Below, piece after piece: positions 26,863-36,057 of a stretch of DNA of 64,000 bases (positions within the stretch are counted from its first letter, which is position 1; the number at the start of each line of letters is the position of its first letter). The notes under the pieces are model-generated. The model was not told where the DNA came from. It made no database searches and saw only the letters and a program-made list of their open reading frames with translations. The stretch is from Thiobacter sp. AK1 (GTDB lineage Bacteria > Pseudomonadota > Gammaproteobacteria > Burkholderiales > Thiobacteraceae). A program made the position numbers and the translations under genes. Location of the stretch: the NCBI RefSeq assembly GCF_039822265.1, contig NZ_JBAJEX010000009.1:33410-97409 (forward strand), given 5' to 3'.

Positions 26863-28560
26863 TTACTGGCTCCCGCGCTGGTAGTAGTTTTGCATCTTCT
26901 GCTGCACAACACCCTGGACGTTTTGCGTCATGCCCTGGAGATTTGGCATCCTGATGTTCGCCATGACTTCCGACATGAACTCGGAGAGATCGATCCTGGC
27001 AAAGTCGATTCTCTCGAACTCCGCCTGCGTAAAGCCAGCGCAGCTTGGGCCTTCCGCGCTTCCCCATCCCTTACCGATCTGCGCCCTGCCTTGCTCGTTG
27101 ATGATCCGGGCGAGGCGGCTGTTGTAGCAGCAATATGACTTGGTCTTTTCAATGCAAATTTTGACGATGGGTAGTTTCTTTGAGCAATAAGTGCCCACCT
27201 CATGGCAGAGATTCTGCCCGCGACGCATGGCGAGGATTTGTTCATCCTGATCGCAGGAGAGCAAGTCCTGGATGACCATGATGGCAACCTGGATGGCAAA
27301 TGAAGTTGGATCGAACGCGAAGTTAAAACCTCCAAAACTTCCAAGATTTATAACATCGAAGCCGAAATTTATCGTTTGCCCAAAGATTTGAAACCCTGGT
27401 GCAATCGCTCCTGTCGATACCGTTAGCCCATAAAGACTGAACGATGGTGAATAGGAACTCCACGATGGCGCACCAAACATGGCGCTCATGCCTTGCTGCA
27501 ATAGTTCGGGGGCGTTATTGTATAGGGCGTCGTACACATACTTGCTGCCCGCGCTAAAGGCTTCCGACCCCACTTGCATACCAATCTGGAAGAGCAGATT
27601 GTTGCTATACGCACCCCCTCCCCCACTCTTCTTGCAGCAGTTGGCCAGGCCAAACAGCTTGATCTTGCATTGTGAGCCGAAGCCCTTGAATAACTCCATC
27701 GAGTTCGGGTCCATGTAGGTGCCGGCTTCCCTCGCTGCCTCCATGAGAGCCATGGAGCGGGCGAAATCGGGATCGTTTTCATATCCCTTGTCGAAGCACT
27801 TCCCGTCCTGACAGAAAAGCTGCCCGGAGCAGTCCGTGACCGTGCTAGTCTTCGGTGGCGCGGACATGCACTTGTAGGTTTTCGTCTCGAACGTGCATTG
27901 CCCGTTCACCATGTCCGCCGGATCGCACTGGGAGGATTCGAGCGTGCAGTTCGGGTTCGATGCGTAGCCATCGCACTCAGACGAGTCCGTCCTTCCCGTG
28001 AGGCAGGCGTATGTCTCCTGCTTTTTGTAACACCCGTCGGGGGCGACTTGGGCAGGATCGATGCCAGGGGGGAGCGAACTATCCGGCGTCGTCTGCACGC
28101 ACCGACTTTCCGCCAGGGAGCAATTCGGATTTCCGCTCAGGCTCTGGCATTGCGACGTGTCGTAGTTGCTGGAGACCAGGGTGTACGTATCATCGAGCCT
28201 GATCGTGTTCGCCGGCGTCGGCATCGATGGATCGTTGCAGCGCCAGGTCTGCGTGTATTTCATGCAGCCTGTGTTAAACAACGTGTCCATCTGGGCGCAC
28301 TGGGAATTCGTCTGCCAACACTGCGGCTGGGCGTCTATGAAAGGCTGGCAGTAGTTGATGGCGTTATCGTCGATACAGGTGTACGTGTCCCGGACTTCCC
28401 AGCATCCGCCGACGTCTTGCAGCGTCACCGTGACCCCGGAGATGGTTTTCGCCGGGGTCGTATCGACGCATGACGAAGCTGTTTTTGTGCAGGTTGCGCC
28501 AAACGCGCCATTTGCCAACAGAAGCATCCAAGGCAGCAACAGGCGAATCGTTCTGATCAC
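26863..28560 (-). CDS. traN: TraN mating-pair stabilisation protein, C-terminal part (second of two)
   Basis: 565 residues, signal peptide (IRTIRLLLPWMLLL, cleavage near GAFGATC), then a very cysteine-rich region with repeated CxxxSxC and CYKKQETYAC-type units and a C-terminal domain typical of F-type TraN (CQDGKCFDKGYENDPDF, MALMEAAREAGTYMDP, KLFGLANCCKK, FQIGMQVGSEAF). It starts with GTG at 28560, overlapping by 4 bp with the upstream TraN-like gene. TraN is an outer-membrane protein that contacts recipient surface proteins. Here the protein appears split into two secreted polypeptides. Confidence 0.85.
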   Translation of the reverse strand: MIRTIRLLLPWMLLLANGAFGATCTKTASSCVDTTPAKTISGVTVTLQDVGGCWEVRDTYTCIDDNAINYCQPFIDAQPQCWQTNSQCAQMDTLFNTGCMKYTQTWRCNDPSMPTPANTIRLDDTYTLVSSNYDTSQCQSLSGNPNCSLAESRCVQTTPDSSLPPGIDPAQVAPDGCYKKQETYACLTGRTDSSECDGYASNPNCTLESSQCDPADMVNGQCTFETKTYKCMSAPPKTSTVTDCSGQLFCQDGKCFDKGYENDPDFARSMALMEAAREAGTYMDPNSMELFKGFGSQCKIKLFGLANCCKKSGGGGAYSNNLLFQIGMQVGSEAFSAGSKYVYDALYNNAPELLQQGMSAMFGAPSWSSYSPSFSLYGLTVSTGAIAPGFQIFGQTINFGFDVINLGSFGGFNFAFDPTSFAIQVAIMVIQDLLSCDQDEQILAMRRGQNLCHEVGTYCSKKLPIVKICIEKTKSYCCYNSRLARIINEQGRAQIGKGWGSAEGPSCAGFTQAEFERIDFARIDLSEFMSEVMANIRMPNLQGMTQNVQGVVQQKMQNYYQRGSQ

Positions 28561-29819
28561 TCTGCCCTCCCCTCCAAGGTGGCGCAGCCGTTCTGTGTTG
28601 ACACGGCCAGGAAGACATACTCCGTCGCGCTGACCGCCCCTTGAATCACCGTGGGGCCGCTTGCGATGAGCCTGTATTGCGACGCATAGACCGGGTAGTT
28701 GTTGTCCAGACAGGAGCCGTCCGGCTGCAACGTAAAGCCGCTTGGGCACCCGGCGCCAGGCGCTGTACCGTCACAGGCATACCCGACGATCCCTTCTGAC
28801 GATACGATCTGTCTCAGATTCGTGCACTGAGCTTGGCCGCACTGGGACACGATTGTCGCGCGACCCAGGCCGTAGCCCCTCCCATTCAGCAAGATAGAAA
28901 CGTAGTCGCAGGCCGAACTTACACTTGGATCATTCCAAATTGCGCAGATCGCCATCCAATAGTCGCCAAGATAGAACGGACAGTCGGGTCTTATCCCGAC
29001 GATCCTCCTGTAATCAAGCGGGGCCGGCATGGTATCCACATACACGCCGTTGATCATCATCTTATTCATCCCGAGACTAAAGGCGTACCGAGAGTTCGAC
29101 ACGAACACATCGGTTGGTATGGTGCACCACGACCCGCCGATTTCCATGCAGCGGTCGCCCATCTTGAAACTATATGCACGCAAGACGTTGGCAAATTGCG
29201 TTTTGCTGCATTGCTGCGTTGAGTACGATTTCTGGGTCTGTTCACACTGGAAGTTCGCATCCGTATCGATGGTGATGACCCGACCCATCGTGCATTGCTG
29301 CTCCCCGATTTCCTTGATTGAGGAGCACGTTTCGGTGGTGTATTGCGCAGGCGTTGTTTCTGTGCGGGTCGTGCATTGCGTGCTCGAACCGCCAACATTC
29401 ACCCCGAACTGCTGCGCGGCAGCTTCAGCGTTTTGGTTGATCGCCCTTGCCCTCGCGAACATCGGGTCGTGCTTGGTGATGTTGAATTGCGGCCTGATCT
29501 GTGGATTTCGGGCCAGGAAGTTCACCGCCTCGCATTCCTGCCGCTTGATGGGATCGGGGTCGGGTGTCGCCGTCGCGCAGGTCTGCATCTTCGTGACGCC
29601 AAAGCTCGCTGTCTGCCCTTGACCGCCAGCGAAATATCCGGCTTCAGGCGGGTTCGTGCCATAGCCCGGAATTTTGTCCTGCACCGCTCCGGAATTGATG
29701 TTTCCGTAGCTCGACACCGTCTTCCCGGCCGCAAAACCCTTGGCATCATTGAAGATGGATGTCTGGTCGGCGATGGCTGCGCCGGCCCAGAACAGCATCA
29801 AAATCGCCACTGCACGCAT
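28557..29819 (-). CDS. traN: TraN mating-pair stabilisation protein, N-terminal part (first of two)
   Basis: 420 residues with a signal peptide (cleavage near AIADQT). The segment TCATATPDPDPIKRQECEAVNFL is like the N-terminal region of long TraN proteins of SXT-type elements, and the protein is rich in cysteine (about 20). It ends where the C-terminal TraN gene, with its own signal peptide, begins. Together the two (about 985 residues) match the length of a single long TraN. Confidence 0.78.
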   Translation of the reverse strand: MRAVAILMLFWAGAAIADQTSIFNDAKGFAAGKTVSSYGNINSGAVQDKIPGYGTNPPEAGYFAGGQGQTASFGVTKMQTCATATPDPDPIKRQECEAVNFLARNPQIRPQFNITKHDPMFARARAINQNAEAAAQQFGVNVGGSSTQCTTRTETTPAQYTTETCSSIKEIGEQQCTMGRVITIDTDANFQCEQTQKSYSTQQCSKTQFANVLRAYSFKMGDRCMEIGGSWCTIPTDVFVSNSRYAFSLGMNKMMINGVYVDTMPAPLDYRRIVGIRPDCPFYLGDYWMAICAIWNDPSVSSACDYVSILLNGRGYGLGRATIVSQCGQAQCTNLRQIVSSEGIVGYACDGTAPGAGCPSGFTLQPDGSCLDNNYPVYASQYRLIASGPTVIQGAVSATEYVFLAVSTQNGCATLEGRAE

Positions 29820-30553
29820 TAGTTGATCCCTCTGACGATCTTGCTGCGATAACCCCTAGCCTCCGCCGCCCAGGCTGGGCTCTTGCGCTCGATGTAGTCG
29901 AGCGCGTAATCCAAAGACACGTCGCCTGACACCTTCACAAAGGTGTCGGTCTTGGCGCACCCGTTGTCGAGCACGTTGGATGCCTCGGACCGCGCCAGTA
30001 CGACCGCCGGGACCCTGGTCACGCTGAACTGCTGGAATGCCGGCGGGTGGATGGCAACGGGGACATTTCGGTTGCCGATGATGGACTGGATTTCCTCTCC
30101 CATCTTCATCATGGAGTCACCTTTCAGTCCGCGAAAAACAAGCGTCGCCCCTGCTCGCTCCGCCTGCTCTGCGGCGCGAACCAGCGCTTCGCGCGGCATG
30201 GACAGCGAGACGAACACCAAAAGGTCGGCCTTGCCGCCGCCTTGCGCTGGCTGCTGACCAAGATGCCGATACTTCTCCGCAATGCTGGCGATGTCTGGTG
30301 AGGGCGCCGCCGGTTTCGGGATGGCGTCTACTTTCGGCACGGATGGGGAAGCGGCCTGATTCATGCCAGAGGACGGCACCCGCTCTAGCGCTTCTCGCGC
30401 TTTCTGTTGGGCTTTTGCTATATCCTCCGCTGTTGGCATGGGCACTGCCGCCGCCCTCTGTTCGCGCAAAAAGGGCTCCTGCGCTAGCGTCGCGCCCGAC
30501 GCCAGCGACAGGAACACGAGGGGGAGGATGACTTGGAATACTCGTAATCGCAT
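29819..30553 (-). CDS. trbC: TrbC, F-type pilus assembly protein
   Basis: 244 residues, signal peptide (cleavage near TLAQEP), an alpha-helical linker (DIAKAQQKAREALER), and a thioredoxin-fold-like TrbC_Ftype domain (LLVFVSLSMPREALVRAAEQA, GATLVFRGLKGDSM, FSVTRVPAVVLAR) without a CxxC pair. In F systems TrbC works with TraW in pilus assembly. The ATG at 30553 gives the signal peptide; longer in-frame extension overlaps traU and is not needed. Confidence 0.9.
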   Translation of the reverse strand: MRLRVFQVILPLVFLSLASGATLAQEPFLREQRAAAVPMPTAEDIAKAQQKAREALERVPSSGMNQAASPSVPKVDAIPKPAAPSPDIASIAEKYRHLGQQPAQGGGKADLLVFVSLSMPREALVRAAEQAERAGATLVFRGLKGDSMMKMGEEIQSIIGNRNVPVAIHPPAFQQFSVTRVPAVVLARSEASNVLDNGCAKTDTFVKVSGDVSLDYALDYIERKSPAWAAEARGYRSKIVRGIN

Positions 30554-30554
30554 T

Positions 30555-31598
30555 TCAGCCACCAAACTTGACTGCGCCTTGGCAGCAATTGCGCTTGCGG
30601 AATATCTGATACACAAAATCCTCACCTTCGAAGGGGAACTCACGACCTGCGCCCCAAATAGCGGTTGTTCTGCCAAAAGGCTGGCAGCATCGCCCAATCC
30701 AGTCCTGCGGCGGGCTGATCTTGGATGGGCTGCCACGGGTCTGCGGAATTGGATAGAGCATCTGGTACTTGTAGGCGGTCTTGTCCATAAGCGGGATCGG
30801 GTAGTAGCCGCATAGCCCGCCCTCACCATGCGCGCCCCACATCAAGCCCTCTCGGTGCAGCTTGGCCGTAAGGCGCTGCACGATAATGGACGAGGCCTGC
30901 ACGCCTCCGACATGCGCCCCCACGTTGCCGTTGAGCGGATATAGCGGCCCCTGGCAGCCGGCACACCAGTAGAACAGGTTGTTCGAAAAGCCTGCCGTCG
31001 CAGCGACGCAATCTGCCGCGCAGGCCGCTTGCGCTGGGATGTTGGCGAACAAATAAACGTCCGGGTTCAGAATGCGGGTCAGTTCATCGTCGTTCCATAG
31101 CGGATCGAGCTCGGTGAGATAGGCGACATCGAACGACAGGTTTTCCAGGCACCCGTTGTCCAGTACAGCCTGTAGCACGAAAATCTCTGGATCGATGTAC
31201 CAATGCGCCTGGTAGAACGAGCTTTGCGTTTGCGCTTGGGTTTTCGATCGGCCGTGCGCGGGCGCATCGAATCCTGGGTCCATTTTGATGCCGCCGAGGC
31301 TTGCCATGCAGAACGGCTCGCGCACCACATCCACGCGGCGCAATGGCTCCCAAAAGGCCACCTTGACGCCGATCTTGGGCGGGTTGCCACACCAACAGGC
31401 AGGATTGCCCCCGACGATATGCGCATCCTCCTGCTGGAACGGGTTGATCTTGGCCCCCGCGATGTATATGGGGAACACGCACGACCAGCAGATGTCCGTG
31501 ATCGGATTTGCGAACTTGCCCTTACATGTCGCTGCGCTTGCCGACAGCGAGGAAAGCAGCACCAGAAGGCCAAGAAGCAGGCTACGGGCGGACCTCAT
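30555..31598 (-). CDS. traU: TraU, F-type conjugation protein
   Basis: 347 residues; signal peptide (cleavage near SASAATCKG), then a cysteine-rich periplasmic protein with the TraU signatures ITDICWSCVFPIYIAG, NPACWCGNP, QAVLDNGCLENLSFDVAYLTELDPLWNDDE (read in parts), CAADCVAATAG, YWCAGCQG and CQPFGRTTAIWG. It is essential for DNA transfer in F-type systems. The start overlaps the traW end by 17 bp. Confidence 0.95.
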   Translation of the reverse strand: MRSARSLLLGLLVLLSSLSASAATCKGKFANPITDICWSCVFPIYIAGAKINPFQQEDAHIVGGNPACWCGNPPKIGVKVAFWEPLRRVDVVREPFCMASLGGIKMDPGFDAPAHGRSKTQAQTQSSFYQAHWYIDPEIFVLQAVLDNGCLENLSFDVAYLTELDPLWNDDELTRILNPDVYLFANIPAQAACAADCVAATAGFSNNLFYWCAGCQGPLYPLNGNVGAHVGGVQASSIIVQRLTAKLHREGLMWGAHGEGGLCGYYPIPLMDKTAYKYQMLYPIPQTRGSPSKISPPQDWIGRCCQPFGRTTAIWGAGREFPFEGEDFVYQIFRKRNCCQGAVKFGG

Positions 31599-32208
31599 CG
31601 ACACGAATCCTTTTTCCTTCCTGGGTAACCACGGCGGGGGACTGGGTGATGGAGAATCGCCTGGATAGCGCCCCACCCTGGTCATAGAACACCTCCCTCT
31701 TCCACTCACGCATGAGCTTGAGCGGCTCGCCAGCGACCAGGATCGGCTTCACCGGCATCTTCGATTCCGTCATGAACCGTCTTGCGAACGCCACTTGCTT
31801 CTTGTCACGGCCATCGAAGAAGAGCAATGCCTTGCTCATGCGGTCGTAGTCGAACGGGTTGATCCTTGTGCCGGCCGGATAGAGGATGCGGCCATACTCG
31901 TCTTGAATGTTGCGGTCGAGCGTGAATGTGGGGTCGATGTAGAACGTTCTGGCGGTTGCAGTCGGCTTGATGCCCGGAACGGGGTTTGGCCGCTCGATGC
32001 CTTCGATGACGCGGCGCTTGTAGTCCTCTTCCAGCTTGGCAAGCTCGCCCGTCTTTTCCATCCTGCGGAACTTGTCCTTGAAGACCTCGATCAGGTCGCG
32101 CTCGGTGATCTCGTAGGTCGGGCCGATCACACCCAAGTCTTGTGCGCGGAGAGAGCCGCAAAAGACTAGGAGGATCAGCGAGATTGCGGCAATCGATCGG
32201 GATGGCAT
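31582..32208 (-). CDS. traW: TraW, F-type pilus assembly protein
   Basis: About 208 residues from ATG 32208, with a signal peptide (cleavage near SLRAQD). TraW signatures: DLGVIGPTYEITERDL, FYIDPTFTLDRNI, LYPAGTRINPFDYDRM, LLFFDGRD. First gene of a traW-traU-trbC-traN operon with a candidate activator box 29 bp upstream. In F it works with TraU and TrbC in pilus extension and mating-pair stabilisation. Confidence 0.92.
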   Translation of the reverse strand: MPSRSIAAISLILLVFCGSLRAQDLGVIGPTYEITERDLIEVFKDKFRRMEKTGELAKLEEDYKRRVIEGIERPNPVPGIKPTATARTFYIDPTFTLDRNIQDEYGRILYPAGTRINPFDYDRMSKALLFFDGRDKKQVAFARRFMTESKMPVKPILVAGEPLKLMREWKREVFYDQGGALSRRFSITQSPAVVTQEGKRIRVDEVRP

Positions 32209-32237
32209 AAAGAGTATGCTGACACACTTCAACCCTC

Positions 32238-32266
32238 GAAATTGGCGTTAAACGCGCTTATTTTGG
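32238..32266 (-). promoter_or_regulatory. Candidate activator box upstream of traW (degenerate copy)
   Basis: On the gene strand it reads CCAAAATAAGCGCGTTTA followed by ACGCCAATTTC. The first half is the best match in the element to an FlhDC half-site (AAATAAGCG), while the second half departs from the GTGCGCTTTT of the other five copies. Confidence 0.5.
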
Positions 32267-32275
32267 TTGCTTTTC

Positions 32276-34492
32276 TCAAAGCTTGAATCGGACAACGCCG
32301 CCATCCACTGATAGCCTATCTGGGTCTTTGCTCCCCAGCTCCCGCAGGCGTCTGTGCGTGATCCGCAGCCCGCGCTTTTTGCACGCCGCAAGCACGTCCT
32401 GCTTGTTGATGATGAGGTATCCGTCAGACTGCACGGTTGCCGGAAGGTCTTTGATCGCCGCCATCACGTCATCCACAGAGGGTAGTCCGGCCGAGTCCGC
32501 CACATCCCCCGCACCCTGATCTCCGTCCGTTTCGCCATCGACGCTTGCGGGTGTCTTGCCAGGCTGCTCATTCCTTTGTTGGGTGTTGGTTTCGCCGAAG
32601 CTTGCTGCGCTCGTTTTTTCATCAAGGCTTGCTGCCTCACGCTTTGGCTTGCGGCTCTGCTTGACGGGTTTCGCTTGCATCCGCGGGTTCTCTGGTTCGG
32701 CTGGTTTCTTCGCCTCCTGGCATGGCGGATTTTTGACTTCGGTCTCGATGCGGCCGCCATCCAGTGCTGCTCCGGCCTCCTGGATCAACGCCTGGCTGAT
32801 TTCCCGCGTCAAGCGGATGGCTTTCGCAGCGCCGTCCTCGAACTGTGCTTCCATGACCTTTTTCAAGGGGGCCATCGGGTCGATCCACAACCACTCCCGG
32901 CTACCCAACTCGTCGAGAATCGACTTGGGAGTCAACCCATACCCGCTGAAGGCATCCGGCCACCGGAGCAGCACATGCTGGTCCACATCGATGACGACAT
33001 CGACCCCCCATCGCTTGTCGCCGGACTTGAGGTCCTGCGCGAGCGCCTTGATGGCTTCACCCACGGCGCCGTCCAGAACGATTGGCTGCGTCCCGTTCGA
33101 TGCTTTGGTGACGGCTTCCATGGCAGGGGCGTCCTCCAGAGACTTGTCGCCGCGAAGGGATGGCTTGCTCCTGTCATCTGGCTTTCTGCCGCCGTTTTCG
33201 CCTTGCGGCTCGCCAAGGTCACGAGCGTCTTCTGGAAGAGACTCTTCACCGGATTGAGCCAGTGGCTGGGCGCCGCCGCCCTTATCGTTGACGATTGCGC
33301 CCTCAACCGAAGGGATTGGCACGGATGACACCATCGCCTCATCCCTCAGCCGAATGGCTGAGAGACAAATATCAGGAATCTTGTCCGACAGCACTTTAGG
33401 CGCGATCTTCCAGAGCCGGTCCCCTGGAGCAGCGCCTTCCCGGACGAAGGCAATCTGCCGCTCCACCAGCATGTCCAGGATGCCGTCCGGCGTTCTCGGG
33501 ATGCCGGGAATGCCGTCCTCGCGAACCTGTCTGGCGATCTCCTCTCCGGCAGCAGGCCAAACCAGGTAGATGTGCCCGCCGATGTTCCACAGCCGCGCAC
33601 CGGGTTCGTTGATGAGCCACACGCCTTCTTTGATGAAGCGGCGCATGATGTCCGTCAGATGGCGCTCGACAGGCACGCCAAGGTCGTATCCGGCCATCGC
33701 GACGCCGAGCGTCTTAAGGTCGCGCTCGACGCTGGTCTGGTCGGCCTTGATGACCAGATCGTGGATGAGATTCGTCGGGCTTGGGTTGTAGGCGAGAGAT
33801 TCCATCAGCCAAACGATGAGTTCCGTTCCCCCCTCTTCGATCCATTCGAGCGTTTCCGCTCCGATGATTCGATCCGCGATCAGATTGGAAAGGACGGTGT
33901 GCTGCCGGGAACGGCCTTCACGCCAATCGAGAAAATACGCCTCGACACCGTTCTTCATGGCCCAGGCGTAGAGGTCTTCCTTGATAGGCTTCCAGATCGC
34001 CGTCCGATCTTTGTTGGTCACGGTGAGATCGGTCACCGGCTTGCCAGCGTCATGACATAGCGCCGCAAGAAACACGGCCAGTTGCCAGCGCGGCTCCATT
34101 TCGCGCCGCTGGGATGGCGTCTTCGCTGCATCCAGCAGCACCTTGTCAGCGGATTGAAGCGCCCAAAGGCCGACCTCGATGGAGTGCCGCAGGAGGCCGC
34201 CAGCGCCTCGATGATGGTGGGACTGTGACGCCGGCAGCAGGTGGGCGAATTGCGCAAAGCGCCGGATTGCAGACAGGTAATAGCGCTCGAACTGCGCGGG
34301 CAGCGCGATCGCTGTGTCGGCGATGCGTTCGATCAGCTCGGCTTGTGTTTCCAGTAGCTTTTCTGGCGACACAGCCGGGAGGCCCTTCATGAATGGCGGG
34401 TAGCGCGGAATTTCATCATCACGCCATTGCATGACGTGCTCGCGAGCAACAGGCTGGTTTTCCTGCTTCGCGCGTCTCCACCAAAAAATCAC
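32276..34492 (-). CDS. traI: MobH-family relaxase TraI
   Basis: About 738 residues. The N-terminal TraI_2 domain carries the metal-binding histidine/aspartate motifs of MobH relaxases (SHHHRGAGGLLRHSIEVG, LAALCHDAGKPV at about residue 147), followed by two winged-helix-like regions (GARLWNIGGHIYLVWP; ISQALIQEAGA) and a charged Lys/Gln/Glu-rich tail with a final MobH C-terminal domain. It nicks oriT and leads the strand into the recipient. The GTG at 34492 was chosen for the AAAGGA site 8-9 nt upstream; the frame is open for 20 codons more. Confidence 0.92.
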   Translation of the reverse strand: MIFWWRRAKQENQPVAREHVMQWRDDEIPRYPPFMKGLPAVSPEKLLETQAELIERIADTAIALPAQFERYYLSAIRRFAQFAHLLPASQSHHHRGAGGLLRHSIEVGLWALQSADKVLLDAAKTPSQRREMEPRWQLAVFLAALCHDAGKPVTDLTVTNKDRTAIWKPIKEDLYAWAMKNGVEAYFLDWREGRSRQHTVLSNLIADRIIGAETLEWIEEGGTELIVWLMESLAYNPSPTNLIHDLVIKADQTSVERDLKTLGVAMAGYDLGVPVERHLTDIMRRFIKEGVWLINEPGARLWNIGGHIYLVWPAAGEEIARQVREDGIPGIPRTPDGILDMLVERQIAFVREGAAPGDRLWKIAPKVLSDKIPDICLSAIRLRDEAMVSSVPIPSVEGAIVNDKGGGAQPLAQSGEESLPEDARDLGEPQGENGGRKPDDRSKPSLRGDKSLEDAPAMEAVTKASNGTQPIVLDGAVGEAIKALAQDLKSGDKRWGVDVVIDVDQHVLLRWPDAFSGYGLTPKSILDELGSREWLWIDPMAPLKKVMEAQFEDGAAKAIRLTREISQALIQEAGAALDGGRIETEVKNPPCQEAKKPAEPENPRMQAKPVKQSRKPKREAASLDEKTSAASFGETNTQQRNEQPGKTPASVDGETDGDQGAGDVADSAGLPSVDDVMAAIKDLPATVQSDGYLIINKQDVLAACKKRGLRITHRRLRELGSKDPDRLSVDGGVVRFKL

Positions 34493-34503
34493 GCCACCGT
34501 CCT

Positions 34504-35001
34504 TTAGAAAATCTTGATTCCTCGTCCAACGATCTGGCTGTCTTTGACCCAACCAACCAAGGCATAGCGAGAGTCGAGGCTGTCGGGGTTGGGCGCGGCC
34601 ATGTAGTACCGCCCTTCCGGTATGACGCCGACCGGACCGGGGGCGAGAGGCATGCCGTGCTTGGACAATGGTTTGGCGCGGCCTGCAAACTGTCCATCGA
34701 CGAAGTAGTCGCGATAGCCGTTACCTCGATCCGTAGCGGTCACCACCGATCCTGGCATCCCCAAGACGCGCTTGAGGAACAGGCTTCCCCGCTCATAAGG
34801 CCCACCACCGTTGTAACGAAATGCCGCCAGATCGCCTTTGCCTGGTTTCGCGCCTTTCTCGACAAGAAAGATCGTGCCCGGCAAGGAGTTGGAGACGTTG
34901 ATAGTCAGGGCGAAGTACCGGCTGAACGTGACGAAGGCAACCAGCATCCAGAGGTACATCGCGGCGCGGCGGGCAAGGTGAGAATAGAGTGCTTCGAGCA
35001 T
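34504..35001 (-). CDS. Conjugative S26-family signal peptidase (TraF/TrhF-like)
   Basis: 165 residues with one N-terminal transmembrane segment (MYLWMLVAFVTFSRYFAL). Catalytic Ser in NVSNSLPGTIF and Lys in LFLKRVLGMPG are both present, then the S26 box YFVDGQFAGRA and DSLDSRYALVGWV. In RP4 and SXT-type systems such peptidases mature pilin or other transfer proteins. It precedes traI by 11 bp on the same strand and has an activator box 39 bp upstream of its start. Confidence 0.93.
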   Translation of the reverse strand: MLEALYSHLARRAAMYLWMLVAFVTFSRYFALTINVSNSLPGTIFLVEKGAKPGKGDLAAFRYNGGGPYERGSLFLKRVLGMPGSVVTATDRGNGYRDYFVDGQFAGRAKPLSKHGMPLAPGPVGVIPEGRYYMAAPNPDSLDSRYALVGWVKDSQIVGRGIKIF

Positions 35002-35039
35002 GCCTGCATGGTACGTAGGCGTGACATGGAAAACGTCAC

Positions 35040-35068
35040 GAAAAGCGCACGGAAACGCGCTGTTTCGC
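35040..35068 (-). promoter_or_regulatory. Candidate SetCD/FlhDC-like activator box upstream of the TraF-like peptidase/traI operon
   Basis: On the gene strand GCGAAACAGCGCGTTTCC precedes GTGCGCTTTTC, 39 bp from the start codon. It shares the GTGCGCTTTT core with four other copies ahead of transfer genes. The remainder of 35069-35275 shows no gene that I can support. Confidence 0.6.
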
Positions 35069-35275
35069 TTCCGTTCCGCAATACCTACACAAGCCTAGCC
35101 ATTACTGGTCAACATGCTTATCAAGGATCAGGACCGCTTGCGGCGCATGCTACGGCGGTTTTTGGATAACGTCGCATGATGAGATAGACCTTGCGCCAGG
35201 CATCGAGTGCGGTCTTCAAAAGCCGCTCGGCTTCCATCTTGTCCCGGCCACCTCACCGGGTCGGGTTTGGGTGTC

Positions 35276-35746
35276 TCAGTCGGCGAGGACCCGTGTGTCG
35301 CAGAACGGGCAGCGATCAGTGTGCCTGCTGCCAGCGTCATAAATGAAACCCGCGTTGCATTGGTCGCAGCGGGGAAACGCCACGATTCCAACCTTGACAT
35401 CCCGAACGGCGAAATACGCCGCGTTGATGTCGATCGGACCGCAGATGCGCTGAAACTCGCGCCAGGTCGTCAGAAAGCTTTCCGGCGTCAGTTCCGACCC
35501 ATGCAATCGTCTATGGAGAGCGACGAACGCGGACAACCTGGATGCTGAATCCTTGTCCTTTATGTAAGACAGGACGGACTCCGGCAGCTTGCCATTGGGC
35601 GGCCGGACGCCGTGGACATCCTTCCACCACTGGCGCAGGGTGCGCGTCCCGATGCCCGCCATACCGCGAACAATGGACAGCCGCAGCCCCGCCCGAATGA
35701 GCGCGTGGGCTAGTTGGAGATTTTCGAGTTCGGCTAGTTCGACCAT
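35276..35746 (-). CDS. flhC: FlhC-family transcriptional activator (SetC-like)
   Basis: 156 residues resembling FlhC: an N-terminal helical region (LENLQLAHALIRAGLRLSIV), a HTH-like segment (GTRTLRQWWKDVHGVRPPNGKLP) and a C-terminal zinc site of four cysteines (CDQCNAGF ... CPFCDTR). It starts in a 1-bp overlap (TGATG) with the flhD-like gene, as flhDC does. In SXT/R391 and IncC elements, FlhC/FlhD-like SetC/SetD and AcaC/AcaD are the master activators of transfer; no flagellar genes are nearby, so that role is the likely one. Confidence 0.88.
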   Translation of the reverse strand: MVELAELENLQLAHALIRAGLRLSIVRGMAGIGTRTLRQWWKDVHGVRPPNGKLPESVLSYIKDKDSASRLSAFVALHRRLHGSELTPESFLTTWREFQRICGPIDINAAYFAVRDVKVGIVAFPRCDQCNAGFIYDAGSRHTDRCPFCDTRVLAD

Positions 35747-36021
35747 CAACGCTTCTGCAAAGCAACTACTGCCAGCGAATAGGCTGCTCGCTGGCTCTCC
35801 TGAATATCTATTAGTCGAGTCAGCTCGGCCTCGCTGAGCCTGAAGGTGATGAGGCTGACCCCGGCTCCTTGGGCTATCGCCTCGATCTGGTCGATGCTTA
35901 GGTTGGCCAGACGGTCCAAAACGGGCCGGGGCAGGCCGGTAATGACCTCTCCTGCCTTGGAGCCTGCCGCTTCCCTTGCCATAATGAGAAATTGGCGGTT
36001 TAGCGAAATGATGTCTTTCAT
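35746..36021 (-). CDS. flhD: FlhD-family transcriptional activator (SetD-like)
   Basis: 91 residues: MKDIISLNRQFLIMAREAAG at the N-terminus and LANLSIDQIEAIAQGAGVSLITFRL match the FlhD fold (helical dimer, with the LxLxQL-type region). First gene of the flhD-flhC pair, so expected to form a hetero-oligomer with FlhC that binds promoters of transfer genes. It is divergent from an XRE repressor across an 84-bp gap. Confidence 0.85.
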   Translation of the reverse strand: MKDIISLNRQFLIMAREAAGSKAGEVITGLPRPVLDRLANLSIDQIEAIAQGAGVSLITFRLSEAELTRLIDIQESQRAAYSLAVVALQKR

Positions 36022-36057
36022 GGCGCGTTTCCAACTTGCCCTACGCGCTCAGTATAA

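Noticed and set aside
26863..28749. TraN second half starting 63 codons upstream
   Set aside because: The extension lies in the other traN gene, is not TraN-like, and the GTG at 28560 gives a proper signal peptide and a 4-bp coupled overlap.
35276..36021. Evidence for a flagellar gene cluster from flhDC
   Set aside because: No flagellar genes are nearby; the pair lies within a conjugative element where FlhDC-like proteins act as transfer activators.
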